From NCBI RefSeq assembly GCF_030658505.1, contig NZ_JAUTXR010000134.1, positions 1-64,000 on the forward strand: a DNA stretch of 64,000 bases, in the 5' to 3' direction. The stretch is from Stenotrophomonas raiganjensis (SeqCode). GTDB taxonomy: Bacteria; Pseudomonadota; Gammaproteobacteria; Xanthomonadales; Xanthomonadaceae. This document shows, in pieces, positions 25,628 through 34,167 of the stretch. Both the position numbers and the translations under genes were made by a program. Numbering within the stretch: position 1 is the first letter of the stretch; every line of letters starts with the position of its first letter. Below the pieces are notes generated by a model, which was not told the origin of the DNA, did not search any database, and was given only the letters and a program-made list of their open reading frames with translations.

Positions 25628-26377
25628 TTATTTCGCCTTGCCCTGGTTGGCCACGGCTTCAGCGGCCTTGCGCGCCGCTTCCGGGTCGCCCAGGTAACGG
25701 AACGACTGCACGGTCAGATCATCGTTCAGTTCGAACAGCAGCGGGATGCCGGTCGGGATGTTCAGCTCGAGGATTTCCTCGCGCGAGACGTTGTTGAGGT
25801 ACTTGTACAGCGCGCGCAGCGAGTTGCCGTGGGCGGTGACCAGCACGGTCTTGCCGTCCTTCAGCTGCGGCGCGATCGCGTCGTGCCAGTACGGCAGCAC
25901 ACGGTCCAGGGTGGTGGCGAGCGATTCGGTGCCCGGCAGCGCGTTGCGGTCCAGGCCGGCGTAGCGACGGTCATGGATCGGGTGGCCCGGATCTTCCAGG
26001 TCCATGGGCGGCGGCGGGATGTCGTACGAACGGCGCCACACCTTGACCTGCTCCTCACCGTGCTTGGCGGCGGTCTCGGCCTTGTCCAGGCCCTGCAGGC
26101 CGCCGTAGTGGCGCTCGTTGAGGCGCCAGGACTTGTTCACCGGCAGCCAGTCCTGTTCCAGCTCGGCCAGTGCACCCTGCAGGGTGTGGATGGCGCGCTT
26201 GAGCACGGAAGTGTGGGCGACATCGAACTGCAGGCCTTCCTCGCGCATCAGGCGACCGGCAGCGGCCGCTTCCCGGCGCCCCTGCTCGGTCAGGTCGACA
26301 TCGACCCAGCCGGTGAAGCGGTTGTCCAGGTTCCACTGGCTCTGGCCATGGCGCAACAGTACGAGTTTACGGGTCAC
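25628..26377 (-). CDS. gpmA: 2,3-bisphosphoglycerate-dependent phosphoglycerate mutase
   Basis: A 249-residue glycolytic enzyme that interconverts 3- and 2-phosphoglycerate. The phosphohistidine is His10 in [13 protein letters not shown]. Glu in GTESLATT and the second His in [11 protein letters not shown] complete the active site. E. coli GpmA is 250 residues, so the GTG at 26377 is the start; GGAG lies 8 bases upstream. An open frame extends further upstream, but those residues do not resemble the family. Confidence 0.96.
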   Translation of the reverse strand: MTRKLVLLRHGQSQWNLDNRFTGWVDVDLTEQGRREAAAAGRLMREEGLQFDVAHTSVLKRAIHTLQGALAELEQDWLPVNKSWRLNERHYGGLQGLDKAETAAKHGEEQVKVWRRSYDIPPPPMDLEDPGHPIHDRRYAGLDRNALPGTESLATTLDRVLPYWHDAIAPQLKDGKTVLVTAHGNSLRALYKYLNNVSREEILELNIPTGIPLLFELNDDLTVQSFRYLGDPEAARKAAEAVANQGKAK

Positions 26378-26471
26378 TGCAGGGTCTCCAACGCGAGGAA
26401 AGGCAGGCCGCCATTGTAGCCCCGGCCGCCGCTCACCGGGCCGTGGCACCGCGCATGCGATGCTGTGGCCA

Positions 26472-27146
26472 ATGAATACGGTGATCGACCCCGGACGCTG
26501 GGAAGGCAGCGTCAGCGCCGCCCGCGCGCAGCAGATCCAGCTGGCCGGCCGCGTGCAGCGCCAGGACGGCCTGCCACGCAGCGTGCGCTGGCTGGCCGGA
26601 CTGGATGTCGGCTTCGAGAACAACGGCGCCATCACCCGCGCCGCAGCGGTGTTGCTGGACGCAAAGACGCTGCAGCCCGTGGCGCAGGAGATCGCGCGCA
26701 TTCCCACGGTGATGCCCTACATTCCCGGCCTGCTCAGTTTCCGCGAGCTGCCGGCATTGCTGGCCGCGCTGGCACTGCTGCCACGTAGGCCGGACCTGGT
26801 GTTCGTCGATGGCCACGGCATCAGCCATCCGCGCCGGCTGGGCATCGCCGCGCATCTGGGGGTGGTCACCGACCTGCCGAGCATCGGCGTGGCCAAGTCG
26901 AAGCTGGTGGGCCGGTTCGTCGAGCCAGGCGCCGAGGCCGGCGCGCATACGCCGCTGCTGGATGGCGATGAGCAACTGGGCTGGGTGCTGCGCAGCAAGC
27001 TGCGCTGCAAGCCTCTGTTCGTGGCCGGCGGCCATCGGGTCAGTGCGGATACCGCGCTGGACTGGGTACAGCGCACCCTGCGTGGTTACCGGCTGCCGGA
27101 GCCGACGCGGCTGGCGGACCGGCTGGCCTCGCGACGGGACGAATGA
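26472..27146 (+). CDS. nfi: Endonuclease V (deoxyinosine 3' endonuclease)
   Basis: A 224-residue DNA repair nuclease that nicks near deoxyinosine. Metal ligands are Asp45 (AGLDVGFEN), Glu92 (SFRELPAL) and Asp113 ([10 protein letters not shown]). The strand-separating wedge PYIP lies at 82-85. [11 protein letters not shown] is typical of the family. Start and length agree with known Nfi proteins. It diverges from gpmA; 94 bases separate the starts. Confidence 0.94.
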   Translation: MNTVIDPGRWEGSVSAARAQQIQLAGRVQRQDGLPRSVRWLAGLDVGFENNGAITRAAAVLLDAKTLQPVAQEIARIPTVMPYIPGLLSFRELPALLAALALLPRRPDLVFVDGHGISHPRRLGIAAHLGVVTDLPSIGVAKSKLVGRFVEPGAEAGAHTPLLDGDEQLGWVLRSKLRCKPLFVAGGHRVSADTALDWVQRTLRGYRLPEPTRLADRLASRRDE

Positions 27147-27184
27147 CCGCACCGGGCATCACCCGGCGCGGTCGACATCCTCGA

Positions 27185-28165
27185 TCAACGATGCACGTGG
27201 CCGCGATGGCCCTGCGCGTCCTCGCCGTGGTCATGGCCTTCATGGCCCTCGTGCTCGCCGCCCTTGGCCGGCGCCGGCTCAGCACAGGCTTCGCCGCAGT
27301 GGTCCGCCTCGATCTGCAGCGTCACGTGCTCGATACCGAAGTCGTCGTGCAGGCGGCCGCCCAGTTCACGGCGCAACGCATCGGCGTCGGTGCCGTCGCG
27401 CATCACGATGTGCGCGGTCAGCGCCGGCGTGCTGGAGGCCAGCGCCCACACGTGCAGGTCATGCACGTCCAGGACTGCTGCATGGCCGGACAGGCTGTCG
27501 CGCACCCTGGCCACGTCCATGCCCTTGGGCACGCCTTCCAGCAGCACGTTGATCGCTTCACGCATCAGCACGTAGGTACGCGGCAGCACCCACAGGCCGA
27601 TCAGCACGGCCAGGATCGGGTCGATCGGTTTCCATCCGGTCCACTTGATCAACAACGCGCCGGCAATCACCGCCACCGAGCCGAGCATGTCGGCCCACAC
27701 TTCCAGGTAGGCGCCCTTCACGTTGAGGCTCTCGCCACTGCCCGCCTGCAGCAGGCGCATCGAGATCAGGTTGATGACCAGGCCTGCAGCGGCGATCACC
27801 AGCATGCCGGAGGAGGCGATCTCCTGCGGCTGGCGGAAACGACCGACCGCCTCCCACAGGATGTAGGCGGCGACCACGAACAGCATGGCCCCATTGATCA
27901 TCGCACCCAACGCTTCCAGCCGTGCATAGCCGTAGGTACGGCGCGCGTCCGGCGGGCGACGGCTCAGCCGCACCGCGACCAGCGCGATCATCAGCGCCAG
28001 TGCATCGGTGGCCATGTGCGCGGCATCGGACAGCAGCGCCAGGCTGTTGGTCCAGAACGCGCCCACCACTTCGACAACCAGGAACGTGGAGGTCAGGCCG
28101 AGTGCCCACCACAAGGGCTTCTCGTGGCGGATCTGGGATGGCAGGTGGTCGTGGTCGTGGCCCAT
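27185..28165 (-). CDS. Cation diffusion facilitator, CzcD/ZitB type (zinc exporter)
   Basis: A 326-residue inner-membrane exporter with six membrane segments (about 17-205) and a cytoplasmic C-terminal domain. Segment 2 carries the zinc-type pair His50-x3-Asp54 (DAAHMATD). In segment 5 the matching pair is Glu155-x3-Asp159 (LEVWADMLGS), so one ligand is acidic rather than His. His-rich ends (MGHDHDH; HEGHEGHDHGEDAQGHRGH at about 303-321) fit zinc or cadmium delivery. An isolated AT-rich palindrome lies 62 bases upstream. In Xanthomonas a CDF exporter belongs to the Zur regulon, but the site here is not clearly a Zur box. Confidence 0.9.
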   Translation of the reverse strand: MGHDHDHLPSQIRHEKPLWWALGLTSTFLVVEVVGAFWTNSLALLSDAAHMATDALALMIALVAVRLSRRPPDARRTYGYARLEALGAMINGAMLFVVAAYILWEAVGRFRQPQEIASSGMLVIAAAGLVINLISMRLLQAGSGESLNVKGAYLEVWADMLGSVAVIAGALLIKWTGWKPIDPILAVLIGLWVLPRTYVLMREAINVLLEGVPKGMDVARVRDSLSGHAAVLDVHDLHVWALASSTPALTAHIVMRDGTDADALRRELGGRLHDDFGIEHVTLQIEADHCGEACAEPAPAKGGEHEGHEGHDHGEDAQGHRGHVHR

Positions 28166-28226
28166 GGCAACAGCTCCTTTGCGATGCGGTGCAGGCTACG
28201 CGGTGCCGGCGGGGGAGACTATTACG

Positions 28227-28239
28227 ATGTTTATAACAT
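28227..28239. promoter_or_regulatory. AT-rich palindrome upstream of the CDF gene
   Basis: ATGTT-TAT-AACAT has perfect 5-bp arms in a very GC-rich gap. It lies 62-74 bases before the CDF start, at a normal operator distance. The cognate regulator is unknown; metal sensors such as Zur are candidates. Confidence 0.45.
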
Positions 28240-28308
28240 TGCAGGCGTGAGGCTCCAGAGCCGCCGGGCATGGCCCGGCGGCCGCAGCGATTCTGCAGCT
28301 GCGTGCGG

Positions 28309-30558
28309 TCAGAACCCGAAGCGCAGGCTGGCCCAGTACGCGCGGCCCGGCTCGTTGTAGGTCGCCGCGCCGGCATCGCTGCTGTTGGCCTCGCGGAACA
28401 GGCGCTTGTCGGCCAGGTTGTTCACACCGAAACCGAAGCTGACCGTCTCGGTCACCTTGTAGCGCGCGCTCACGCCCCAGATGTTGTACGCACCGCGATC
28501 CTGCAGTGCGATCGACGGGTCGCAGGTGCCGGTGCAGCGCGGATCGTTGTTGATGTTGGCTGTGGCCGGCTCCTGCTTGCCGTAGAAGGTGCCGGTCAGC
28601 AGCACCGACAGCTTGTCGGTGGCCTGCCAGTCCAGCATGGTATTGATCGTGTACTTCGGGATCACCGACAGCGGCTGCCCGGTGCTCTTGTTCTCGTTCT
28701 CCACCATGTAGGTGAAGTTGTTGCTCCACTTCAGGCGGTTGCCCTGTTCGCCCAGCAGCGGGATGACCAGGTTGCCTTCCAGCCCCTGCACGATCGCCTT
28801 CGGCGCGTTCTCCCAGCGGAAGATGCGGCCCTTGGTGTCGGCGGTCAGCCCGATCTGGGTGTAGCCGGCCTGGATCTTGTCCTTGTAGTCGTTGTGGAAG
28901 TAGGTCAACGAGGCCTGCCAGCCGCTCTGCGGCGCCCATTCGATGCCCAGTTCCTTGTTCAGGCTGGTTTCCGCCTTCAGGTCCGCGTTGCCGCGCATGT
29001 AGCAGCCGGCACCCAGGCTTGGCAGCGCATTCGGGCAACCGTTGCCGCGGGTGTAGTACAGATAGTCCGGATTGGACTGGTACAGGTTCGGTGCCTTGAA
29101 CGCCCGCGCGATGCCGCCCTTCACCACCCAGTCGCTGTTGATGCGGAACTGCGCATTGAAGCTGGGGCTGGTGTTGTTGCCGAACTGGCTGTGGTGGTCG
29201 AATCGCACGCCCGGTGTGACGATCCAGCGCTCGCCCAGGTAGATGTTGTCTTCCACGAACACGGCGCTGGTCTGCGCATCGGCCTTGCCGCGCGCGCGAT
29301 CGGCCGACAGCCCCGGGAAGCCGCCGCCGCTGCTGCTGGACTGGCTCATCGAATACGGATCGGTCAGCCGGCTGTCGAGATATTCAAAGCCCAGCGTCCA
29401 GATGTTCTCGGCGCCGCCCAGCGTGGTCGGGAAGCTCACTTCGCCATCCAGCTGGTAGTTGCGCAGGCGCGAGGTCGACCAGTCGGTGCCGTTGAAGCTG
29501 CCTTCCGGGCCACCGGCCAGGCCTTCATTGATGCGCGAGTTGTTCACCGCTTCAACCGCGGCCGTCACCCGCGAGGTCACGTCGCCCCAACGGCCACGAT
29601 GGGTGATCGCACCGGTGCTGCGGTACATGCGGTTGGTCTCCGCCTTGCCGTCGGCCAGGGCAGCCAGATCGATACCGGTGGAGGTGCCGGTGGTGCTGAC
29701 CGCGCGGTCGCCGGCGTAGATGTTGCCCTGGCGGCTGGTGCCAGCCTCGAACTCGACCACCTGGTTGGCGGTCACGTCCCAGCGCAGCAGCGCGTTGACG
29801 TCACGGTTCTTTACGCCCTCGCGGCCAGCCGGTGGCACTGCATTCGGGTTGGTGGCGTACTGGCGGTTGAGGTCCAACGAGTCGGCGTCGGTCTTGTTGA
29901 GGTTGCCGTACAGGCGGAACGACAGGGTGTCGGTCATCGGCCCACTGAGCTGCAGGCCGACGCGCTCGCTGCCACCTTCGGCGCTGTGTTCGGGCACCAG
30001 GCCATACAGGTCGACCGCACCGGTCAGGTCGCCGGTCGGGCGCTTGGTGATGATGTTGACGACGCCGCCGGAGGCGCCCGAGCCATAGCGTGCCGCTGCC
30101 GGGCCGCGCAGCACTTCGATGCGCTCGATCATTTCCGCCGGCACCCAGTTGGTGTCACCGCGGGTATTGCGCTCGCCGCTGCGCCCCATGCGTACGGCAT
30201 CGCGCGCACCGACGCGCTTGCCATCAACCAGGATCAGGGTGTTTTCCGGCCCCATGCCGCGCAGATCGATCTGGCGGTTGTTGCCATACTGGCCCGACGC
30301 GCTGTTGCCGGTGAGGTTGACGCCCGGCATGGTACGCAGCAGCTCAGCGATGTCATTGGCCGGTGGGCGCCTGGCGATGTCCTCGGCGGTGATGGTCGAG
30401 GTGCCCAATGCCTGGCGCGCGATCTGCGAAGCAGTGACGTGCACCGTGTCGATATCGGTGGCGTCGGTTTCAGCCTGGGCGGTCAGGGCGCTGCCCGCCA
30501 GCAGGGCGGCAACGGCGAGCGCCAGCGGGCGCGGCGAAAGGACAACGGCATGGGACAT
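28309..30558 (-). CDS. TonB-dependent siderophore receptor, FepA-like
   Basis: A 749-residue outer-membrane receptor for a ferric catecholate-type siderophore. The signal peptide ends near residue 27 (LTAQAE), and a TonB-box region TDIDTVHVTAS follows. The plug (about 35-180) has MPGVNLTGNSASG and NRQIDLRGMGPENTLILVDGKRV. The barrel includes ADLKAETSLNKELGIEW and ends in LRFGF. The pattern, including YYTRGNGC, is that of the FepA group. ATG 30558 has AAGGT 8 bases upstream; a longer frame to 30681 would cross the Fur box and is rejected. No siderophore biosynthesis genes are adjacent, so it may take up exogenous siderophore. Confidence 0.9.
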   Translation of the reverse strand: MSHAVVLSPRPLALAVAALLAGSALTAQAETDATDIDTVHVTASQIARQALGTSTITAEDIARRPPANDIAELLRTMPGVNLTGNSASGQYGNNRQIDLRGMGPENTLILVDGKRVGARDAVRMGRSGERNTRGDTNWVPAEMIERIEVLRGPAAARYGSGASGGVVNIITKRPTGDLTGAVDLYGLVPEHSAEGGSERVGLQLSGPMTDTLSFRLYGNLNKTDADSLDLNRQYATNPNAVPPAGREGVKNRDVNALLRWDVTANQVVEFEAGTSRQGNIYAGDRAVSTTGTSTGIDLAALADGKAETNRMYRSTGAITHRGRWGDVTSRVTAAVEAVNNSRINEGLAGGPEGSFNGTDWSTSRLRNYQLDGEVSFPTTLGGAENIWTLGFEYLDSRLTDPYSMSQSSSSGGGFPGLSADRARGKADAQTSAVFVEDNIYLGERWIVTPGVRFDHHSQFGNNTSPSFNAQFRINSDWVVKGGIARAFKAPNLYQSNPDYLYYTRGNGCPNALPSLGAGCYMRGNADLKAETSLNKELGIEWAPQSGWQASLTYFHNDYKDKIQAGYTQIGLTADTKGRIFRWENAPKAIVQGLEGNLVIPLLGEQGNRLKWSNNFTYMVENENKSTGQPLSVIPKYTINTMLDWQATDKLSVLLTGTFYGKQEPATANINNDPRCTGTCDPSIALQDRGAYNIWGVSARYKVTETVSFGFGVNNLADKRLFREANSSDAGAATYNEPGRAYWASLRFGF

Positions 30559-30679
30559 GATCAGGACCTTCTGGCAGGGCAGCGGGGCCTCTGGCAAAGG
30601 GCTTGAGGCAGCGACAAGGGGGGAGGCGGAGCATCGCTGCAGTGACCTGCGGCCCGCTCCGTGCGCGCATTCTCCCATC

Positions 30680-30698
30680 AATGCGAGTGATTCTCAAA
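30680..30698 (-). promoter_or_regulatory. Fur box of the FepA-like receptor gene
   Basis: Minus-strand TTTGAGAATCACTCGCATT matches the 19-base Fur pattern AATGAGAATCATTCTCATT at 15 positions. It lies 122-140 bases before the receptor start. The same gap serves the divergent diguanylate cyclase gene (start about 150 bases away). Confidence 0.75.
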
Positions 30699-30845
30699 TG
30701 CGTTCACTCATTGCCGCAGCAGCCGTAGTGTGCTTTGCGCACCGGGCAACCCTGCATCGCGCTTAAACTGGCCAGCTCACCCGCCATCAACCGCACGCCA
30801 CCGCGGCCGATACCCGTGGTTTGTCGTACGCAGTCAGAGATCGAC

Positions 30846-32261
30846 GTGGAATCACCCCAATTGGACGATGCCAGCCAGCCGCTGGCCGAGGCCTGGCAGC
30901 AGTGCCTGCAACAGGCCGGCCCGGCCGCCACCGCGCTGCTGCGCGCCGCTGCCACCGACGCTCCACCCGCGCTGGCACAGCGCTTCTATGAAGTACTGCT
31001 GCAGGATGCGCGGGCACGCCGCTTCCTGTCCCACGAGCAGGTCAAGCAGCGCCTGCAGCCGGCCATGCAGCGCTGGCTGGTGCAATTGTTGACCACCGAT
31101 GCCGCCGGCATCGCCAGCACCGTCGCCTCGCAGCGGGTGATCGGCGATGTGCACGCGCGGGTCGGCATCCCGGTCGATCTGGTCACCCGCGGCGCCCGGG
31201 TACTCAAGCACGAGCTGTTCGTTCGCCTGCGCGATGACGCACCGGACAGCGCAACCGCGTTCGCCGCCATCGACTGCCTCAGCGCGGTCATGGACATCGC
31301 CATGGAAGGCATGACCCTGGCCTACACCCACGCCCGCGAGCGCTCCACCCGCGCCGACGCGGCCTACCGGCTGTTCTCGCTGGTGCAGAACGTTGGCACC
31401 GAGCGCGAGCGCCAGCGGGCGCTGCTGCTGGACTGGGAGAACGCCCTGCTCTATGCACTGGCCGGTCACGTGCAGGCCAGCGACAGCGCCAGCCTGGCCA
31501 CATCGGAGTTCGGCCTGTGGTTCACCCACAAGGGCATCCCCAGCTTCGGCGAAAGCAGCGAAACGCAGCAGGTGGGCCAGTTGATGGCGCGCATTGACGG
31601 GCACCTGCAGCGCGCAAGCGACGATGCTCCGGCACAGCGGCTGGCCGTGTTGCCCGCCATCCGCGATGACCTGGCCGCCATCCGTACCCTGATGACGCTG
31701 CTGTTCGAGCGCATCGGTGAACTGGATGCCGGCAGCGACGCCCTGACCAACCTGCTCAACCGCCGCTTCCTGCCCACCGTGCTGCGCCGGGAAATCGAGC
31801 TGGCCACCCGCAACCGCACGCCGTTCTCGCTGCTGCTGCTCGATCTGGATCATTTCAAGGCAATCAACGACGGTCATGGCCACGATGCCGGCGACCGCGC
31901 GTTGCAGCACGTGGCTGGCCTGCTGGGCCAGCTCACGCGTGGCAGCGACTATCTGTTCCGCTACGGCGGCGAAGAGTTCGTGGTGGTGCTGGTGGCCGCC
32001 AGCGAGTCGCAGGCGACCGTGATCGCCGAGAGCCTGCGCCGGCAGATCGCGCAGGCACCGGTAGCGCTGGCCAATGGTCAGGTGCTGGAGCTGACCGCCA
32101 GCATCGGCGTGGCCGGCCATGATGGTCATCCGGACTACGAGCGACTGATGGCACGCGCCGACGCTGCCATGTACGAAGCCAAGCGCAGCGGCCGCAACCG
32201 CGTGGTGGTGGCCAGCGATGCACTGCAGGACGCGCCGGGCCGGCGCGCACTGCAGCGGTAA
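30846..32261 (+). CDS. Globin-coupled diguanylate cyclase (DosC/DgcO-like oxygen sensor)
   Basis: A 471-residue cytoplasmic sensor. The N-terminal sensor globin (about 12-165) has RFYEVLLQDARARRFLSHEQV and the proximal heme ligand His103 in GDVHARVGIPVDLV. A helical linker (about 190-295) leads to the GGDEF domain with the active-site GGEEF at 374-378. An inhibitory RxxD site (365-368) lies five residues before it, so product feedback is expected. It should make cyclic di-GMP under control of heme-bound oxygen. The GTG at 30846 is chosen because the next upstream start (30735) gives a non-globin extension near the Fur box; the exact start is uncertain. Confidence 0.88.
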   Translation: MESPQLDDASQPLAEAWQQCLQQAGPAATALLRAAATDAPPALAQRFYEVLLQDARARRFLSHEQVKQRLQPAMQRWLVQLLTTDAAGIASTVASQRVIGDVHARVGIPVDLVTRGARVLKHELFVRLRDDAPDSATAFAAIDCLSAVMDIAMEGMTLAYTHARERSTRADAAYRLFSLVQNVGTERERQRALLLDWENALLYALAGHVQASDSASLATSEFGLWFTHKGIPSFGESSETQQVGQLMARIDGHLQRASDDAPAQRLAVLPAIRDDLAAIRTLMTLLFERIGELDAGSDALTNLLNRRFLPTVLRREIELATRNRTPFSLLLLDLDHFKAINDGHGHDAGDRALQHVAGLLGQLTRGSDYLFRYGGEEFVVVLVAASESQATVIAESLRRQIAQAPVALANGQVLELTASIGVAGHDGHPDYERLMARADAAMYEAKRSGRNRVVVASDALQDAPGRRALQR

Positions 32262-32269
32262 GGGGGAGC

Positions 32270-32352
32270 GTCGACGGTCAGTCGACTACCGCGTGCAGCG
32301 CGGGGCTGTTCGGGATCTGAAGGGAAAGCAGTCGACCAGCGGTCGACGCTAC
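32270..32352. repeat. Two SMAG-type units built on GTCGAC
   Basis: Units at 32270-32289 (GTCGACGGTCAGTCGACTAC) and 32331-32352 (GTCGACCAGCGGTCGACGCTAC) carry inverted GTAG heads. They lie between convergent genes, and the second includes the stop codon of the MFS gene on the minus strand. Confidence 0.65.
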
Positions 32353-33566
32353 CGACAGCCGACTCTACCGGTTCGCGCGCCAGCCGATGCATTGAACGCA
32401 GCCACCCGCCACGCCACCCACCACAGCAGCGCCAGCAACGCGATACCGGCACCCAGCAGGCAGACTGCCGGCCAGCCCTGGCGGGTCAGTACCCAGGGGC
32501 CTGCCGCCGCACCGGCACCGCTGCCCACCGCATAGAACAGCATGTACAGCGCCACCAGGCGCCCATGCTGTTCAGCCTGCGCACGCAGCAGCAAGGCCTG
32601 GTTCGATACGTGCAGTGCCTGCCCACCGAGGTCGAGCACGACCACGCCCAGCAGCAGCAAGGGCAGCGACTGCGGCAGGCCCAGCAGCGGCCACCACGCA
32701 GCGAGCATCAGCAACAAGGCGCCGGAACTGACCCGATGCGCGAAACCGCGGTCGATCCAGTGCCCGACCCGCGCCGCCATCAACGCACCGGCCACCCCGG
32801 CCAGGCCGAGTGCACCGATGGCTGCAGTGGACCAGTGCAGCGGCGGCGCCGACAACGGCAGCGGGGCCGCCGCCCAGAACACGTTGAGCCCGGCAAACAG
32901 CAACAGCGCCAGCGGACCGCGTTCGTGCAGCGTTCGGTCCCGGCGCAGCATGACCCACATCGAACCCAGCAGTTCGCGCCAGCGTGGCCGAACCACCGGC
33001 ACCGGCACCGGCCGTAGGCGCCGCCACAGCAGAACGGCCAAGGACACCATCACCAGGGCCGACAACAGATAGACCGCCCGCCAACCGGCCGTTGCCGCTA
33101 CCGCACCCGAGACCACCCGCGCCAACAGCAGGCCAACGAACACTCCCCCCTGCACTGCACCGACTACGCGGCCACGCTGATCGGGCGGTGCCAGTGCGGC
33201 CGCGTACGCGATCAGCCCCTGGGTCAGCGCCGTGCCGAGCAGTCCTGCCAGCAGCATGCCGGACAACAGCCACGCTGCCGTACGGGCGGCCGCCAGCCAC
33301 AGCAGCGCGACCACCAGCGCCATCAGTTGCATCCGAAGCAGGCGACGCCGGTCGCCACGATCGGCCAGCGGCAGCAGGCCAAGCAATGCCAGCACGCTGC
33401 CGGCCTGGGTTGCAGCCAGCACCGCGCCCGCCACGCCGCGGTCGAGTGCGAACGCCTGCGCCAACGGGTCCAGCAGGGGTTGCGCGTAGTAGACGTTGGC
33501 GACGCTGGCGCCGGCGGCAACCGCGAGCAGGACCAGCAATGGGCGGGGCATCGGCAGGGCATTCAT
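32349..33566 (-). CDS. MFS transporter (12-segment, drug/metabolite exporter type)
   Basis: A 405-residue inner-membrane transporter with about 12 hydrophobic segments. The first has VYYAQPLLDPLAQAF, common in the YnfM/arabinose-efflux-like group. The loop 2-3 motif is ADRGDRRRLLR. It is divergent from an HxlR regulator across a promoter with a long inverted repeat. The last residues GRVGCR and the TAG stop are encoded by the flanking repeat, so the natural C-terminus may have been altered. The start is the first ATG after the operator; its ribosome site is weak. Substrate unknown. Confidence 0.85.
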   Translation of the reverse strand: MNALPMPRPLLVLLAVAAGASVANVYYAQPLLDPLAQAFALDRGVAGAVLAATQAGSVLALLGLLPLADRGDRRRLLRMQLMALVVALLWLAAARTAAWLLSGMLLAGLLGTALTQGLIAYAAALAPPDQRGRVVGAVQGGVFVGLLLARVVSGAVAATAGWRAVYLLSALVMVSLAVLLWRRLRPVPVPVVRPRWRELLGSMWVMLRRDRTLHERGPLALLLFAGLNVFWAAAPLPLSAPPLHWSTAAIGALGLAGVAGALMAARVGHWIDRGFAHRVSSGALLLMLAAWWPLLGLPQSLPLLLLGVVVLDLGGQALHVSNQALLLRAQAEQHGRLVALYMLFYAVGSGAGAAAGPWVLTRQGWPAVCLLGAGIALLALLWWVAWRVAAFNASAGARTGRVGCR

Positions 33567-33569
33567 ATT

Positions 33570-33627
33570 GTGGTTGCAAATTGAAACTTGATGCAGGCTA
33601 GCCCCATTGGTTTTAAACTGCAACCAC
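33570..33627. promoter_or_regulatory. Inverted-repeat operator between MFS and hxlR genes
   Basis: Arms GTGGTTGCAAATTGAAAC (33570-33587) and GTTTTAAACTGCAACCAC (33610-33627) pair at 15 of 18 positions across a 22-base spacer. They occupy the space between two divergent starts. HxlR regulators typically bind such paired sites in their own divergent promoter. Confidence 0.7.
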
Positions 33628-33644
33628 ATTGACTGGAAGCCACC

Positions 33645-34094
33645 ATGCACGCCGACAGCCCCTGCCCCGTCGCCCGGAGTGCCGACCTGCTCGGTGATCG
33701 CTGGGCGCTGCTGGTGATCCGCGATGCATTCGACGGTGTCACCCGCTTCGGCGATTTCCAGCGCAGCCTTGGCGCGGCCCGCAACATCCTCAGCGACCGC
33801 CTGCGCCGGCTGGTCGAGGCCGGCATCCTGCAGCTGCAACCGGCCTCCGATGGCTCGGCCTACCAGGAATACGTGCTCACCGCAGCGGGCCAGGAACTGT
33901 TCCCGCTGCTGGTCGCATTGCGGCAGTGGGGAGAACGCCACCGCTTCGGCACTGGCGAAAGCCATTCGCAGCTGATCGAATCCAGCACGCGGCGACCGCT
34001 GCCCTACATGCAACCGCGCGGGCGTGATGGCCAGCCCCTGCAGGCGGCCGCCACCCGCGTGCGCAAGCTCAAGGAGATCGGGAACGGCACCTGA
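33645..34094 (+). CDS. HxlR-family transcriptional regulator
   Basis: A 149-residue winged-helix regulator. The N-terminus CPVARSADLLGDRWALLVIRD is the HxlR signature, followed by FGDFQRSLGAARNILSDRLRRLVEAGIL (helix-turn-helix) and YVLTAAGQELFPLLVALRQWG. It likely controls the divergent MFS gene and itself through the inverted repeat at 33570. HxlR proteins often sense reactive electrophiles or quinones; a Cys at residue 7 in the HxlR-typical N-terminal position is present. Confidence 0.88.
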   Translation: MHADSPCPVARSADLLGDRWALLVIRDAFDGVTRFGDFQRSLGAARNILSDRLRRLVEAGILQLQPASDGSAYQEYVLTAAGQELFPLLVALRQWGERHRFGTGESHSQLIESSTRRPLPYMQPRGRDGQPLQAAATRVRKLKEIGNGT

Positions 34095-34167
34095 TCCGCC
34101 CGTTCGCGCACACCCCGGCGCGTTCGCGCCGGGTAGCATCAGCCCTTTCCGCCGCTGGACACCGCCG

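Noticed and set aside
26378..26707. N-terminal extension of phosphoglycerate mutase
   Set aside because: The enzyme family begins directly with the RHG motif near residue 10; the GTG at 26377 gives the usual length.
30559..30681. N-terminal extension of the FepA-like receptor
   Set aside because: It runs into the Fur box and places 41 residues before a normal signal peptide with its own ribosome site.
30735..30845. Longer N-terminus for the globin-coupled cyclase
   Set aside because: The extra residues are not globin-like and have poor codon bias; kept only as an alternative start.
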